Origin: Guillardia theta CCMP2712
Lineage: Eukaryota; Cryptophyceae; Pyrenomonadales; Geminigeraceae
Direction of reading: 5' to 3'
DNA length: 64,000 nucleotides
NCBI RefSeq assembly: GCF_000315625.1
Contig: NW_005434669.1
Location: 155,486 to 219,485, forward strand
Numbering within the stretch: position 1 is the first letter of the stretch; the number at the start of each line of letters is the position of its first letter. Under the pieces are notes generated by a model. That model was given only the letters and a program-made list of their open reading frames with translations. It did no database searches and was not told the origin of the DNA. Shown here piece after piece: positions 1 to 10,058 of the stretch. The position numbers and the translations under genes are program-made.

Positions 1-39
1 GTACAAATCATGAATGTGAAGTTGCTGCTCCTCCTCAGG

Positions 40-1334
40 TTGGAAGACTTGGCGCTAACTGCGACACAACATGCAACAGTATCGGCAAGATTTGTCACGC
101 AGGTAAGAGGAGTGCAGGAAGACCAGGAAGTGCCAAAGGCGATAAGATTGAGAGGGGCTGGGATAGTACTGCGGGAAGAGGAGGAGGAGGAGGAGGAGGA
201 GAGAGGAAAAGAACAAGGAGGAGGAGGAGAGACGAAGACTAAAATCTGTCACTTCAGAGTACAGCAACCGGATCAACTTGTGTAGAGAGCTAGAGAAGAA
301 CTTTCAGTGTCTGCATGTCCGTTTGCTTTCCTCCCGGGTAGTGCCGACTGCTGATTTGTTCTCCTCAGGGATGCAACAGAGAATTCTTTGGCGCGGACCT
401 CCCGGCCTTCAACACGTCCTGATTGTGTCACTCCGACCCGCGTTTGACTTTTTCTTTCGTGTTTACAGGCAGAGGATGCAATGTCTCATCAACAATGCTC
501 CTCTCGGTAAGTTTGCTTGTCAAAATCTCCTTCCTCCTCTTCTGCTGTCTCTGCTCGTAGTCTCCTTCCTCCTCTTCTGCTGTCTCTGCTTGTAGTCTCC
601 TTCCTCCTCTTCTGCTGTCTCTGCTTGTAGTCTCCATCCTCCTCTTCTGCTGTCTCTGCTTGTAGTCTCCATCCTCCTCTTCTGCTGTCTCTGCTTGTAG
701 TCTCCATCCTCCTCTTCTGCTGTCTCTGCTTGTAGTCTCCATCCTCCTCTTCTGCTGTCTCTGCTTGTAGTCTCCATCCTCCTCTTCTGCTGTCTCTGCT
801 TGTAGTCTCCATCCTCCTCTTCTGCTGTCTCTGCTTGTAGTCTCCATCCTCCTCTTCTGCTGTCTCTGCTCGTAGTCTCCTTCCTCCTCTTCTGCTGTCT
901 CTGCTTGTAGTCTCCATCCTCCTCTTCTGCTGTCTCTGCTCGTAGTCTCCTTCCTCCTCTTCTGCTGTCTCTGCTTGTAGTCTCCATCCTCCTCTTCTGC
1001 TGTCTCTGCTTGTAGTCTCCATCCTCCTCTTCTGCTGTCTCTGCTTGTAGTCTCCATCCTCCACTTCTGCTGTCTCTGCTTGTAGTCTCCTTCCTCCTCT
1101 TCTGCTGTCTCTGCTTGTAGTCTCCATCCTCCTCTTCTGCTGTCTCTGCTTGTAGTCTCCATCCTCCTCTTCTGCTGTCTCTGCTCGTAGTCTCCTTCCT
1201 CCTCTTCTGCTGTCTCTGCTTGTAGTCTCCATCCTCCTCTTCTGCTGTCTAATTCTCTATTCTTCTCAGGTGCTCCCTTCACTTGCGACTCAGTCTATGA
1301 GTTTTCCCGGAGACTTTGTCCTTGTGGGAATTGA
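40..1334 (+). CDS. 3' exons of a cysteine-rich protein gene (5' partial)
   Basis: Exons read as about 40-102, 369-415, 469-506 and 1270-1334; the last ends in TGA at 1332-1334. An acceptor (ctcctcag) lies just before 40. The encoded segments are cysteine-rich: GANCDTTCNSIGKICHA, then GCNREFFGADLP, then MQCLINNAPL, then GAPFTCDSVYEF ending LCPCGN. Phases agree for the second to third exon (phase 2) and third to fourth exon (phase 1, split Gly codon). They do not agree between the first and second exons if the GT at 103 is used, so that junction may use another donor or contain an error. The donor at 416 (gtcctg) is weak. The pattern resembles secreted Cys-rich modules, but I cannot name a family. 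The gene starts left of the window. Confidence 0.45.
526..1250. repeat. 35-bp minisatellite inside an intron
   Basis: About 20.7 tandem copies of a 35-bp pyrimidine-rich unit (tctccatcctcctcttctgc plus 15 more bases). Variants are few: ccatcc/ccttcc and gcttg/gctcg alternate. It fills nearly all of the last intron of the Cys-rich gene. Because 35 is not a multiple of 3 and the unit lacks stops on the minus strand, every minus frame stays open and shows a repeated 35-residue translation. I treat that as an artefact. Confidence 0.95.
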
Positions 1335-1569
1335 GAGAGGACAGCCGAAGGAAGAGGAAAGGAGAAAGAGGGGGAAGTTGGTTGTCGAAGTGGGGGGATT
1401 GAGGATCAGGAGCGGGAAGACTGATTGTGAACGATGGGGGCGCAGGAGGAGGAGGAGGAGGAGGAGGAGTGAAGAAGGAGCGGAGAGGAGAAGATAGAGG
1501 GTAAAGGCCAAGGGTGAGGGGAGGAATATTTATCAAGAGGTCGATGGCAGCTTGCCTCGTGGGCTTCTT

Positions 1570-2984
1570 TCATTGTCTATCCAACACGTGAATGAATTCC
1601 GTGAGAAACTCTTCTGCTTGGTCCTGCGGGAGATGCTCAACAAAAGTTCACTCGGTGTCGAGGGCTGTTACCTTGACCAGTCTGCTTACTCTTGAGGATT
1701 CCAACAAGTTGTTCATCGTCAATGATATATCTTTACACGTCATCCTGTCAGTTTGTATCAGACTCGCAACACGGGCAATGATTCCCCTTGCACGCACTGG
1801 TTCCCTTGTATTGTCTCCATGGACATCAAGTCAAACAGGATCTTGTCATGCACTATCAAGACGTCGATGACAACATTTCAATCTCCCACCTTCATCAAGA
1901 GAGTCTGTTGCGACTCATCGTCCTCCTCAGACAACAGGCGCAAAGCTACTGTGAGAAGGATGGGAAGGTCGCTGTCAAAGAAAATGATTCTCCGAACAGA
2001 TCCTTGATGGTTCTCTTTCTTGTCTTCTTGTAAAAGAAGGACATGCACAGCCACAAGCATCCTGCCGCAGCATGTTCACAACGGCTCTCTATGTCAGGTT
2101 GGGTTCAAAACACCTCTCCGCCTCGTTTTTCTCTCCTTCGTGCGAGTTGAGGATTTGGAGCAAAGTCTCGCCGAAGAATGATCCGTTGCGATGGTTGAGC
2201 AGCTGGTCTTTAAAGTCCGTCATGCTCATGGAAGCTTCCTTCCCCTCCTGCTGCGTGTACAAGATGTATAGGACGTTCACTGTAAGGGCGACCACTCCTC
2301 GCACAATCTGCTCACTCTCCGAGTCAAGCATGTCGAGGATGCTTGTGAAGGCTCCTATCACATTGGAGCAGAAACAAACCGCAAGATCGTATGATGGAGG
2401 GTTTGCTGTTTCACTGCTCCCAACAAACATCGCAATGTCCACAAGGAGGAAGAGGAGGAGCTTAATCCTTTCATTTTGATATCCCGCCTTGTTGTTGTCC
2501 GAGGTCAACTCGTGCAAGAAACGATTCAAGTCTTCATCGTTGATGAGAAACTTCGTGGCGTTCCGTATTAGTGAGCACAAGGCAACGATACATTGAAGTG
2601 AGAGTGCTTTCTCGCTGTGGATACATGTCAAGCCAGTGAAAAACAAAGATACAATTCTGAACGCATGCAGGAGTAAGTATGTACAAAATCACCTGTCGGA
2701 TGAAAGATGCTTGTACACAGAAATGAGCCCCTTAATCTCCACGACATCGTGAGATCTTCGAGGCTGAGTTTGAAACTTACCAAGAATTCTTCATCATCTT
2801 GCACAACCTTAGCTGGTTCTTCGTTGTTGGTGCATGTTAGATGTTTCAGACTGAGTCAACTTGTACCTTGCTCGTTTATCTCCTCCAAGAACTTCACAAG
2901 AAGTACACGATAGTTCATCTCATCTTCACCGTCTCCTCCTCCTCCCTCCTCCCCCACTCTACCAATCCGCGCAACCCTGTTCAT
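1570..2984 (-). CDS. SPIN90/Ldb17-like leucine-rich domain protein
   Basis: The minus-strand gene starts at ATG 2984 (MNRVARIGRVGEE, acidic/Gly-rich, then NYRVLLVKFLEEINEQ). First exon is 2867-2984. A long helical exon (about 2114-2650) contains IKLLLFLLVDIAMF and FGETLLQILN. A 52-nt intron (2062-2113, phase 2) joins it to VAVHVLLLQEDKKENHQG and RRIIFFDSDLPILLTVALRL. The last exon is 1570-1623 (DQAEEFLTEFIHVLD, stop). The 'FG..LL.LLN' segment followed by 'FF.D.....L...LR.L' matches the C-terminal SPIN90/Ldb17 domain (NCKIPSD family, which regulates Arp2/3 actin assembly). The frame is interrupted by TGA at 1878-1880. An intron I could not place cleanly, or a real nonsense change, lies between 1880 and 1790. 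The exon between 2867 and 2650 is also unresolved. Confidence 0.55.
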
Positions 2985-3120
2985 TGCACCAGCGCCATGG
3001 CGGGAAATTTTTTATCTGGGCCCGCACAGGTGAAATAAAGGCAACTTGCAGTGGACAGGAGATGAGGACTAATAAAGGAAATACCGGAGCCCCGGAGTCC
3101 GATCCGCGGCCGCAGGATGT

Positions 3121-3444
3121 TCAACAGGGTGATGATCGGATCCCGGAGGGGTTGATGTGGGTCGAGACGATGATGCCTTCACCGTAAGCCTGCGTCCCGT
3201 ACAGTGTGTGGAGGTTCGGGAAGCCGTGTGTGTGGGGGGGGGTCTTCCCGATCTCGTGGCTTGCGCTCTTCACGTGATGAAGGTAGAAAATAAGGATGAT
3301 CGCGGAGAGGATGGCGGTCATGGTGTAGTTGTAGTTGGTCACTACATCCTGCTTATTCACTGCTTCTGGTTCGGAGATCATGCCGCTGGATTCGTCCGTC
3401 TCGTAGTCGGCCATCCCTTTCGTCGCTGGACAGCGCTGCGTCAT
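3121..3444 (-). CDS. small single-pass membrane protein, hypothetical
   Basis: An uninterrupted 107-codon frame begins at ATG 3444; a second in-frame ATG follows ten codons later (MADYETDESSG). The N-terminal third is acidic and polar. One clear hydrophobic helix follows (TMTAILSAIILIFYLHH), then a His/Pro-rich tail with HTHGF. Length and layout suggest a small tail-out membrane protein. I do not recognise a family. It lies about 140 bp upstream of the SPIN90-like gene on the same strand. A plus-strand frame overlaps it (3157-3564) but has no recognisable features. Moderate confidence, because short open frames occur by chance in this GC-balanced DNA. Confidence 0.4.
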   Translation of the reverse strand: MTQRCPATKGMADYETDESSGMISEPEAVNKQDVVTNYNYTMTAILSAIILIFYLHHVKSASHEIGKTPPHTHGFPNLHTLYGTQAYGEGIIVSTHINPSGIRSSPC

Positions 3445-3720
3445 TCATGTGAATCCCTAGCGGGGAAAATCCGATCCGGTGGACCCTGCACGACACTGCA
3501 GCAGATTCGAGTGCACATCTTCACACCCACACACAGAGAACTCGTCAACTTGGCTGGGAGGTAAACGAAACCACCACGGAGAAGTGGGTGGCGCTCTTGG
3601 AGTTGTAGCTGCACACGATATTGCTGTCAGGCTCTCCTCACCGAAAGGCTTGATCGCCGCATGAAGGGACACCGCAAGGGTGGGATCCCCATATTGTACA
3701 GTAGTAAGTAGCGCACTACC

Positions 3721-3765
3721 GGAGGGTGATAAGAGAGAGAGGCTCGCCTCATCAAGTGGGGTATA
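3721..3765. repeat. 45-bp repeat shared with the LRR gene 5' end (copy 1)
   Basis: The segment beginning ggagggtgataagagagaga is repeated at 7064-7108 with one visible mismatch (aagtgggg versus aagcgggg). At 7.1 kb it forms the first codons of the LRR frame on the minus strand; here it stands alone in the gap downstream of that gene. The rest of 3445-3982 shows no gene that I can support. Confidence 0.85.
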
Positions 3766-3982
3766 AATGTTCGATAGTCAGAGACAGGGGCTCCGAGGGG
3801 CCAAGTAACCGCCGCCGCCGCCCGGAATGCAAGCCTAGCAGCTTTGCGAATCTGAAACTTGCATACTTGTGTCACAAACGTTGCGACCGTCACGGATGAC
3901 TCATTCACTACGTGTGCATATAACTTCAACTCACACTCAGCTACGAAACTTGACAAGCCTCAACTTCGCGAGACTCCCTCCT

Positions 3983-6900
3983 TCACAGCAGCCCCAGCTC
4001 TGATGCCAGGCCCCACTCTCGAAACGCTTCCCCGGTCTCGTTGTAGATGAAACAGTAAGCGTCTGTCTCGTTCCCTCCTTTCTCCTGCACACAACAAGCC
4101 GTCAGCACGGCTCCCGTCTTTCTGGGCTCTTCGAGTCTCTCAGTGCCAGTCACCTACCACTGCGCAGTGATGCCCAAACTGACACACCCACACCTCCTCT
4201 TCGTCCATCGTCATCAGCTCGCCCAATCCTCCTGTCGAGAACGTGAGGGTGCGCGAGGGCAGCATGCCCGTGTACCTGAGATGAACTTCGACGTGTCGCC
4301 CGAGCCTGCCAATGAATCCGCTGGAGCCCAGCTATGTTCGACAATCTCTTCCCAGGTGGCGTTGAGAAAGCAGCCGGCGGTGTCGGGGTGCGACTGGTCC
4401 GAGGTGCTTGTCGTGATGGCACAGGCAGGGAGCTTCGAGTCCAACCCGACGGAAGAGGGCCACGAAGAGAACACGCATTCGAGAGGGTTGGACGACAAGG
4501 TGAAATACTTGAGAGGGGGAAGGCTTGCAAAAGCATCTGAGGGGATGAATGTCAACCTGTTGTTAGAAAGCCTGAGGGATTGCAAGCTTGACAGGCCGTC
4601 GAACGACCCCCGCTCTAGACTCGACAGTTGATTATAATCAAGGTCTATACTTCCCAAGCTTGTTAAGCCTTGGAACGCTCCCGCCGGAAGCGAGCTCAGC
4701 TGGTTGCTGGAAAGAATCAAAGTGTACAAGGTTGACAGGCCGTCGAACGACCCCCGCTCTAGACTCGACAGCTGGTTGGAGTCAAGCCTGAGCTCGTACA
4801 AGCTTGCCAAGCCTTGGAACGCCCCCGCCGGAAGCGAGCTCAGCTGGTTGTAGGAAAGAACCAAAGTGTGCAAGCTTGACAGGCCGTCGAACGACCCCCG
4901 CTCTAGACCCGACAGCTGGTTGTAATACAGCCACAGCTCGTACAAGCTTGCCAAGCCTTGGAACGCCCCCGCCGGAAGCGAGCTCAGCTGATGCTTGGCA
5001 AGATCAAGGGTTTACAAGCTTGACAGGCCGTCGAACGACCCCCGCTCTAGACTCGACAGCTGGTTGGAGTAAAGGTACAGGGAATTCAAGCCTGTCAGGT
5101 TCTGGAACGCCCCGGCCGGAAGCGAGCTCAGCAAGTTGCTGGATAGATCCAGGTGATATATGCTGGGCATGCCGTCGAACGACCCCCGCTCTAGACCCGA
5201 CAGCTGGTTGTAACCAAGGTACAGCTCGTACAAGCTTGCCAAGCCTTGAAACGCCCCCGCCGGAAGCGAGCTCAGCTGGTTGTAGGAAAGAAACAAAGAG
5301 TACAAGCTTGACAGGCCGTCGAACGACCCCCGCTCTAGACTCGACAGCTGGTTGTAACCAAGGTACAGGGTTTGCAAGCTTGCCAAGCCTTGGAACGCTC
5401 CCGCCGGAAGCGAGCTCAGCTGTTGGGATGTAAGGCCAAGGAACTGCAAGCTTGACAGGCCGTCGAACGACCCCCGCTCTAGACTCGACAGCTGATTGGG
5501 GTGAAGGTACAGGTATTGCAAGTTTGCCAAGCCTTGGAACGCCCCCGCCGGAAGCGAGCTCAGCTGGTTGTCGGAAAGAATCAAAGTGTGCAAGCTTGAC
5601 AGGCCGTCGAACGACCCCAGCTCTAGACTCGACAGCTGGTTGTAATACAGCAACAGCTCGTACAAGCTTGCCAAGCCTTGGAACGCCCCCGCCGGAAGCG
5701 AGCTCAGCTGATGCTTGGCAAGATCAAGGATGTACAAGCTTGACAGGCCGTCGAACGACCCCCGCTCTAGACTCGACAGCTGGTTGTTATACAGCCACAG
5801 CTCGTACAAGCTTGCCAAGCCTTGGAACGCCCCCGCCGGAAGCGAGCTCAGCTGGTTTTTGTAGAGATAAAGGGTGTGCAAGCCTGTCAGGCCGTCGAAC
5901 GACCCCCGCTCTAGACTCGACAGCTGGTTGTTATCCAACTTCAGTTGGTATAAGCCTGACAGGTTCTGGAACGCCCCCGCCGGAAGCGAGCTCAGCTGGT
6001 TGTAGGATAGATCCAAAGTGTGCAAGCTTGACAGGCCGTCGAACGACCCCCGCTCTAGACTCGATGTCATGCCTCGGCGAAGGCTTAGATATGACAATCT
6101 TGTCAGGTTCTGGAACGCCCCCGCCGGAAGCAAGCTCAGCTGGTTGTAGGAAAGAAACAAAGTGTACAAGCTTGACAGGCCGTCGAACGACCCCCGCTCT
6201 AGAATCGACAGCTGGTTGGAGTCAAGCCTGAGCTCGTACAAGCTTGCCAAGCCTTGGAACGCCCCCGCCGGAAGCGAGCTCAGCAAGTTGCTGGATAGCT
6301 CCAAAGTGTGCAAGCTTGAAAGGCCGTCGAACGACCCCCGCTCTAGACTCGACAGCTGGTTGTTATACAGCCACAGCTCGTACAAGCTTGCCAAGCCTTG
6401 GAACGCCCCCGCCGGAAGCGAGCTCAGCTGGTTGTAGGAAAGATCCAAAGTGTGCAAGCTTGACAGGCCGTCGAACGACCCCCGCTCTAGACCCGACAGC
6501 TGGTTGTAACACAGCCACAGCTCGTACAAGCTTGCCAAGCCTTGGAACGCCCCCGCCGGAAGCAAGCTCAGCTGGTTGTAGGAAAGAACCAAAGTGTACA
6601 AGCCTGACAGGCCGTCGAACGACCCCCGCTCTAGACCCGACAGCTGGTTGTAGTCAAGCCTGAGCTCGTACAAGCTTGCCAAGCCTTGAAACGCCCCCGC
6701 CGGAAGCGAGCTCAGCTGGTTGTCGGAAAGAACCAAAGTGTGCAAGCTTGACAGGCCGTCGAACGACCCCCGCTCTAGACTCGACAGCTGGTTGTAATCC
6801 AACTTCAATTGGTATAAGCCTGTCAGGTTCTGGAACGCCCCCGCCGGAAGCGAGCTCAGCTGGTTGTGGGATAGATCCAAAGTGTACAAGCTTGACAGGC

Positions 6901-7126
6901 CGTTGAAAGTTCCTTGGGATATGTTGCTGATCCCTCGATAGGTCAGCCGCAGTGTCTGACACGTCGCTTGCTCGCAGTTGCCCGCCCTTGACAGCAATCC
7001 TTCATCGGAGATACTGAAGGTACACGACCCGCACGAGACCTGCTGCTCAGTGCGTGTTCCCGTGGAGGGTGATAAGAGAGAGAGGCTCGCCTCATCAAGC
7101 GGGGTATAGAGAAGAAAAGGCAGCAC
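3983..7126 (-). CDS. leucine-rich-repeat protein gene with an in-frame nonsense codon
   Basis: One frame runs from about 7126 to 4214 (about 970 codons), built of alternating 24-residue repeats of the types LSSLPAGAFQGLASLYEL and LSSLERGSFDGLSSLHTL. An N-terminal Cys cap (VSCGSCTFSISDEG, CEQATCQTLRL) precedes them and a C-terminal cap (NPLECVFSSWPSSVG) follows. LRRs of this class form extracellular binding solenoids. A TAA at 5012-5014 breaks the frame; the equivalent codon in the near-identical unit around 5726 is TAC. No ATG starts the frame (first codon shown is GTG at 7126), so an upstream exon is likely. Downstream, a frame encoding HVEVHLRYTGMLPSRTLTF through FGHHCAV (about 4295-4160) joins a last exon 3983-4084 (EKGGNETDAYCFIYNETGEA, stop). 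This implies an intron near 4300-4400. It may be a gene or a recent pseudogene. Confidence 0.6.
4560..6910. repeat. 144-bp tandem units coding paired LRRs
   Basis: Paired 72-bp LRR modules recur as a 144-bp unit. They are highly conserved in DNA, for example the constant block ggccgtcgaacgacccccgc every 144 bp and gccggaagcgagctcagc between. Third-codon positions are conserved as well as amino acids, so the array is young or kept uniform by unequal exchange or gene conversion. Long open frames on the plus strand across this block are by-products of the repeat. Confidence 0.9.
7064..7108. repeat. 45-bp repeat shared with 3721-3765 (copy 2)
   Basis: Second copy of the 45-bp segment; on the minus strand it overlaps the first codons of the LRR frame (YTPLDEASLSLLSPS). 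See the copy at 3721. Confidence 0.85.
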
Positions 7127-7942
7127 TCAGCGTCTAGCCAAACTTGTCGGAACACGGAACAAGTTGAAACTTGAAATCTAACAAGGGGGTTCAAAGGGAG
7201 GTAGGGTACACTGACAATACTTGACAGGATCGGATGGTCGGTACCGGTGTGATCGCTAGTCATATCATGCCAGCCGGGGGGTTAGGGTCAAGCAAGGTGA
7301 CAGGCTCCAAACATATAGGGTCAGTGGTGGGTAAGTTGGTAGGGTGAGGGCCGGGGGGGCCCGGGGCGGCGGCGAGGCCCGAGGTGGATGTGGGGGGGGG
7401 TACTCCAGCCGCTGTAGCTTTGACCCGGGCCTATAGTCAAATATGGTCAAACATACTAGTCAAACCGTGACCATCAACTTGGTGACCGCTGGCCGTGACT
7501 GTCGGTCACTTTGGTCACTACGGTACGGCAGCGGTAAACAGGCTGAAAAAAAAAATACTCGGGGCATTTAAAAAAAAAATTCCATAACTTTAACCGGCGC
7601 AATGCCGGGGCAACCGCCGGCGCCGGCAAAGTGTTTTGAATAATTCTACCTAGTCTCTTAATTATGGTCAGTGTGAGGGGTCACGTATAGATAATTCTTG
7701 GGTATTGAAGGGGTGGTGGGTACCCTATCAATTTTAATCGTTCCATTAGATGAATTTATCCGGCAACATCACCCCTTAATATTCCTGGCTATTATCCGAA
7801 AAGATTGGGGTGGGTACATGTTCAATCAGGGGCGCCGGCCTTTTTGAGAAACACTACTATAATCAGCAATATTACTGGGGGGGACCCCACCCTCCTCCGG
7901 GATACCCTGACAAGCCGCCAGCCGCATCGCATCCTTCCTGGC
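7127..7942. other. intergenic stretch, no gene recognised
   Basis: It contains G-rich and C-rich runs (7340-7400), two A-runs (7540-7580), and a cluster of GGTCAC/GTGACC words at about 7460-7525 that can pair with each other. No open frame with recognisable protein features was found. It separates the divergent LRR (-) and recombinase (+) genes and may hold promoters for both. Confidence 0.5.
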
Positions 7943-10058
7943 ATGTCATCGTCGAGCCATGTTTGCTTGTTTGGAACAGAATGCAAGATACCTCCGGCAG
8001 AATTAGGAGATAGTACTCTCATCCAGTGCACGGCTTGCTCGAAATACTTTCATCACCTTTGCGCTAACCAAATCAATGGTTGTGAAGATTGGAGTTGGTG
8101 TGGATGCGAACTGCCACTCGCGTCTGGAAGAGAGAAGGAGCTTGAAGAAAGACACAATGCAGATGCTGGTGCTGTTCCAGCAGTTCCTATCGGAGAGAGT
8201 CCAGCACTCTCCGATGCTGGGAGTGATAGATCTGATTCTGCAAGTTTGAACGAGGCCCCTGCAAGCAGTCAAAATTGGAGGAAGGTAATTGCGGATGTAA
8301 AGAACAGGATTTTATCCCAAGGTTCCAAGACCAGGTTGGTGATAACGACAAGCTATTTCCTGGTATTTTGAAATGGTTCATTCAATGGGGATCAGTCTCA
8401 CATATGCACAGGTACGAATCAGTATGATAGATTTCTGATGTCTTTCCACCGAACTATGTCGGTACCAGCACAAGGCGACGGTGAAGAGTCGGAGGCAGCC
8501 AGGAGCTCAACGGATTTGTTATCGTGCCGGAGGAGAGTGTGTATAGAAATGGAAAGGCTGGGGATCAAAGCTGATGAGATAGGAACACATTCTGTAAGGA
8601 AGGTGAATAAGCCAAGTTTGTGGTGAATAGTGACTCGAGCTTACTTCCGGTATAGGGCGCTGCCACCTTCTGTGCAAGTGGAAGTACCCAATGCCCACCT
8701 GTAGTGGCACTTACAGGAAGAGCTGGGTGGGCAAATGGAGGGGTTTATGATCGATACTTCAAGTTCGAGGCAGCAGGTAGAATTTTGCTAAGTTAGTGAC
8801 ATTTGAAATGAGTTATATGCTCGCAGGGGATGCTTTTGTTGGAAGGACAGCGGCAGGATTGCGCATCGATTCTGAAGAATTTGCTATCCTTCCACCTCAC
8901 TTTGGTCCTCAGCAAGACAGTTATGTCAGCGACGCAGTTCAATCGTGCTTCCCACACATCAGGCAGGAATTTCGAGGTGTAGCAGAACATGCTCTCGCGA
9001 GCTTGGTTTATCATTGGGACTATTTGAAGACTCGATTAGACGAGCATCACCTGATGTGGAGCTGTGCATTGGTTCGAACAGAAGGGATGCTGGATGAATT
9101 GAAGCGTCGAGTGAAGTGTGGGTTGCCTGGTGACCCGGGCATCGAAATGAGAAGTACTGGTTGCCCCCCTCATGTCATGCAGAACTTGCATTACAAGATG
9201 ATTGCACAGGAGGTCAGACGACTCAAGGAGGAAATAAGCAAAATGAAGAAACGCCTCAGGAAGATTGACGGAAATGTTCGTGCTACCAAACGTCGCCGTC
9301 AAACTCACAGCGATATAGAAGAGGAAAGTGAGTTGCAAGGAATTGACAGTGGCGACAGTGACAGTGGCAGTGGCAGTGGCAGTGGCAGCGACAGTGACAG
9401 TGGCAGTGGCAGTGGCAGTGGCAGTGGCAGTGGCAGTGAGCGAGCTGCCGCGATGATGGGGGACGATGTTCGCCATCGCCAGATAATGAAGGCCTTCGAT
9501 AGGATGGATAAAAAGATCGACAACATGATGGGGCGGGGTATGACAAATAATTTTACCAGATCTCCTGAGCATCAACAGGCAAATGAAGATACGATGACGG
9601 GGCGGGATGGCTCCGCAAGTGAGGATGAACATTCTGCACATGACATGGGAATTTCAACTTGGAAAGATGCAAACGTGTCAGGTTTCAACGGCACCAAACA
9701 TTTTGGAACGTGGGAGAACGCATGGATTGCATGGCATTTTGGTGACACTGTGAAGAAACATCCTGCTTTGAAGGAATTGAGCAGAGCGCATATGGAAACC
9801 AAAGAAGAAGGAAGGAGATTTAGCGACTTGACCGTTCTTGTCGAAATTTTTGAAAGGTTCGTGAGGAGGGAAATCATGGAATCAGAGAACAGAGATGCAG
9901 AACTTGAACGGTGGAGAAGTTTTGTAGCAAGGCCAACACTGGCTGAAGCTCAACATTGGTTCAAAACATATGACAAAGGCTTTTTCAAATTGGTGAGTTC
10001 TAAGTCGAAGGCACGTACGAGGAGACAAGGACAATTGAAATGGACAACTTATGTTTGA
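7943..10058 (+). CDS. Crypton-like tyrosine recombinase with N-terminal zinc-binding region
   Basis: From ATG 7943 the first exon has a PHD-like Cys/His cluster (ECKIPPAELGD..IQCTACSKYFHHLCANQINGCEDWSWCGC). Introns at 8363-8411, 8603-8655 and 8777-8826 join LFPG to TNQYDRFLMSFHRTM, then EIGTHSVRK to GAATFCASGSTQCPP, GRAGWANGGVYDRYF and FEAAGDAFVGRTAAGLR. This is the C-terminal catalytic part of Crypton/oomycete-type tyrosine recombinases: HxxR in THSVRKG and a DRY-type Tyr. Further on are ASLVYHWDYLKTRLDEHHL, a coiled coil with basic residues, an SG/SD repeat, and a C-terminal domain (FGTWENAWIAWHFGD). The N-terminal half of the recombinase core, including the first catalytic Arg, is not visible between the zinc region and LFPG. 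The frame also shifts near 8283-8330, so this copy may be truncated or hold an unrecognised intron. The recombinase would cut and rejoin element DNA. Confidence 0.7.
7943..10058 (+). mobile_element. Crypton-type DNA transposon (coding part; ends not found)
   Basis: Inferred from the recombinase gene. Cryptons lack long terminal inverted repeats, and I could not identify short direct repeats marking the ends, so the limits given are those of the gene. Confidence 0.5.
9340..9438. repeat. in-frame AGTGGC/AGCGAC hexamer repeat
   Basis: Tandem 6-bp units encode a Ser-Gly/Ser-Asp linker (SDSGSGSGSG) in the last exon of the recombinase gene, between the coiled coil and the C-terminal domain. Such a repeat is length-unstable. 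Confidence 0.9.

Noticed and set aside
526-1250. CRISPR-like array
   Set aside because: Repeat units are contiguous with no unique spacers and the genome is eukaryotic.
428-1282. Long minus-strand open frames with ETTSRDSRRGG-type repeats
   Set aside because: They are translations of the 35-bp minisatellite, open in every minus frame; the region is intronic for the plus-strand gene.
4588-6906. Plus-strand frames with TGRRTTPALDSTAG repeats opposite the LRR gene
   Set aside because: Antisense shadows of the 144-bp LRR units; no independent start, domain or splice evidence.
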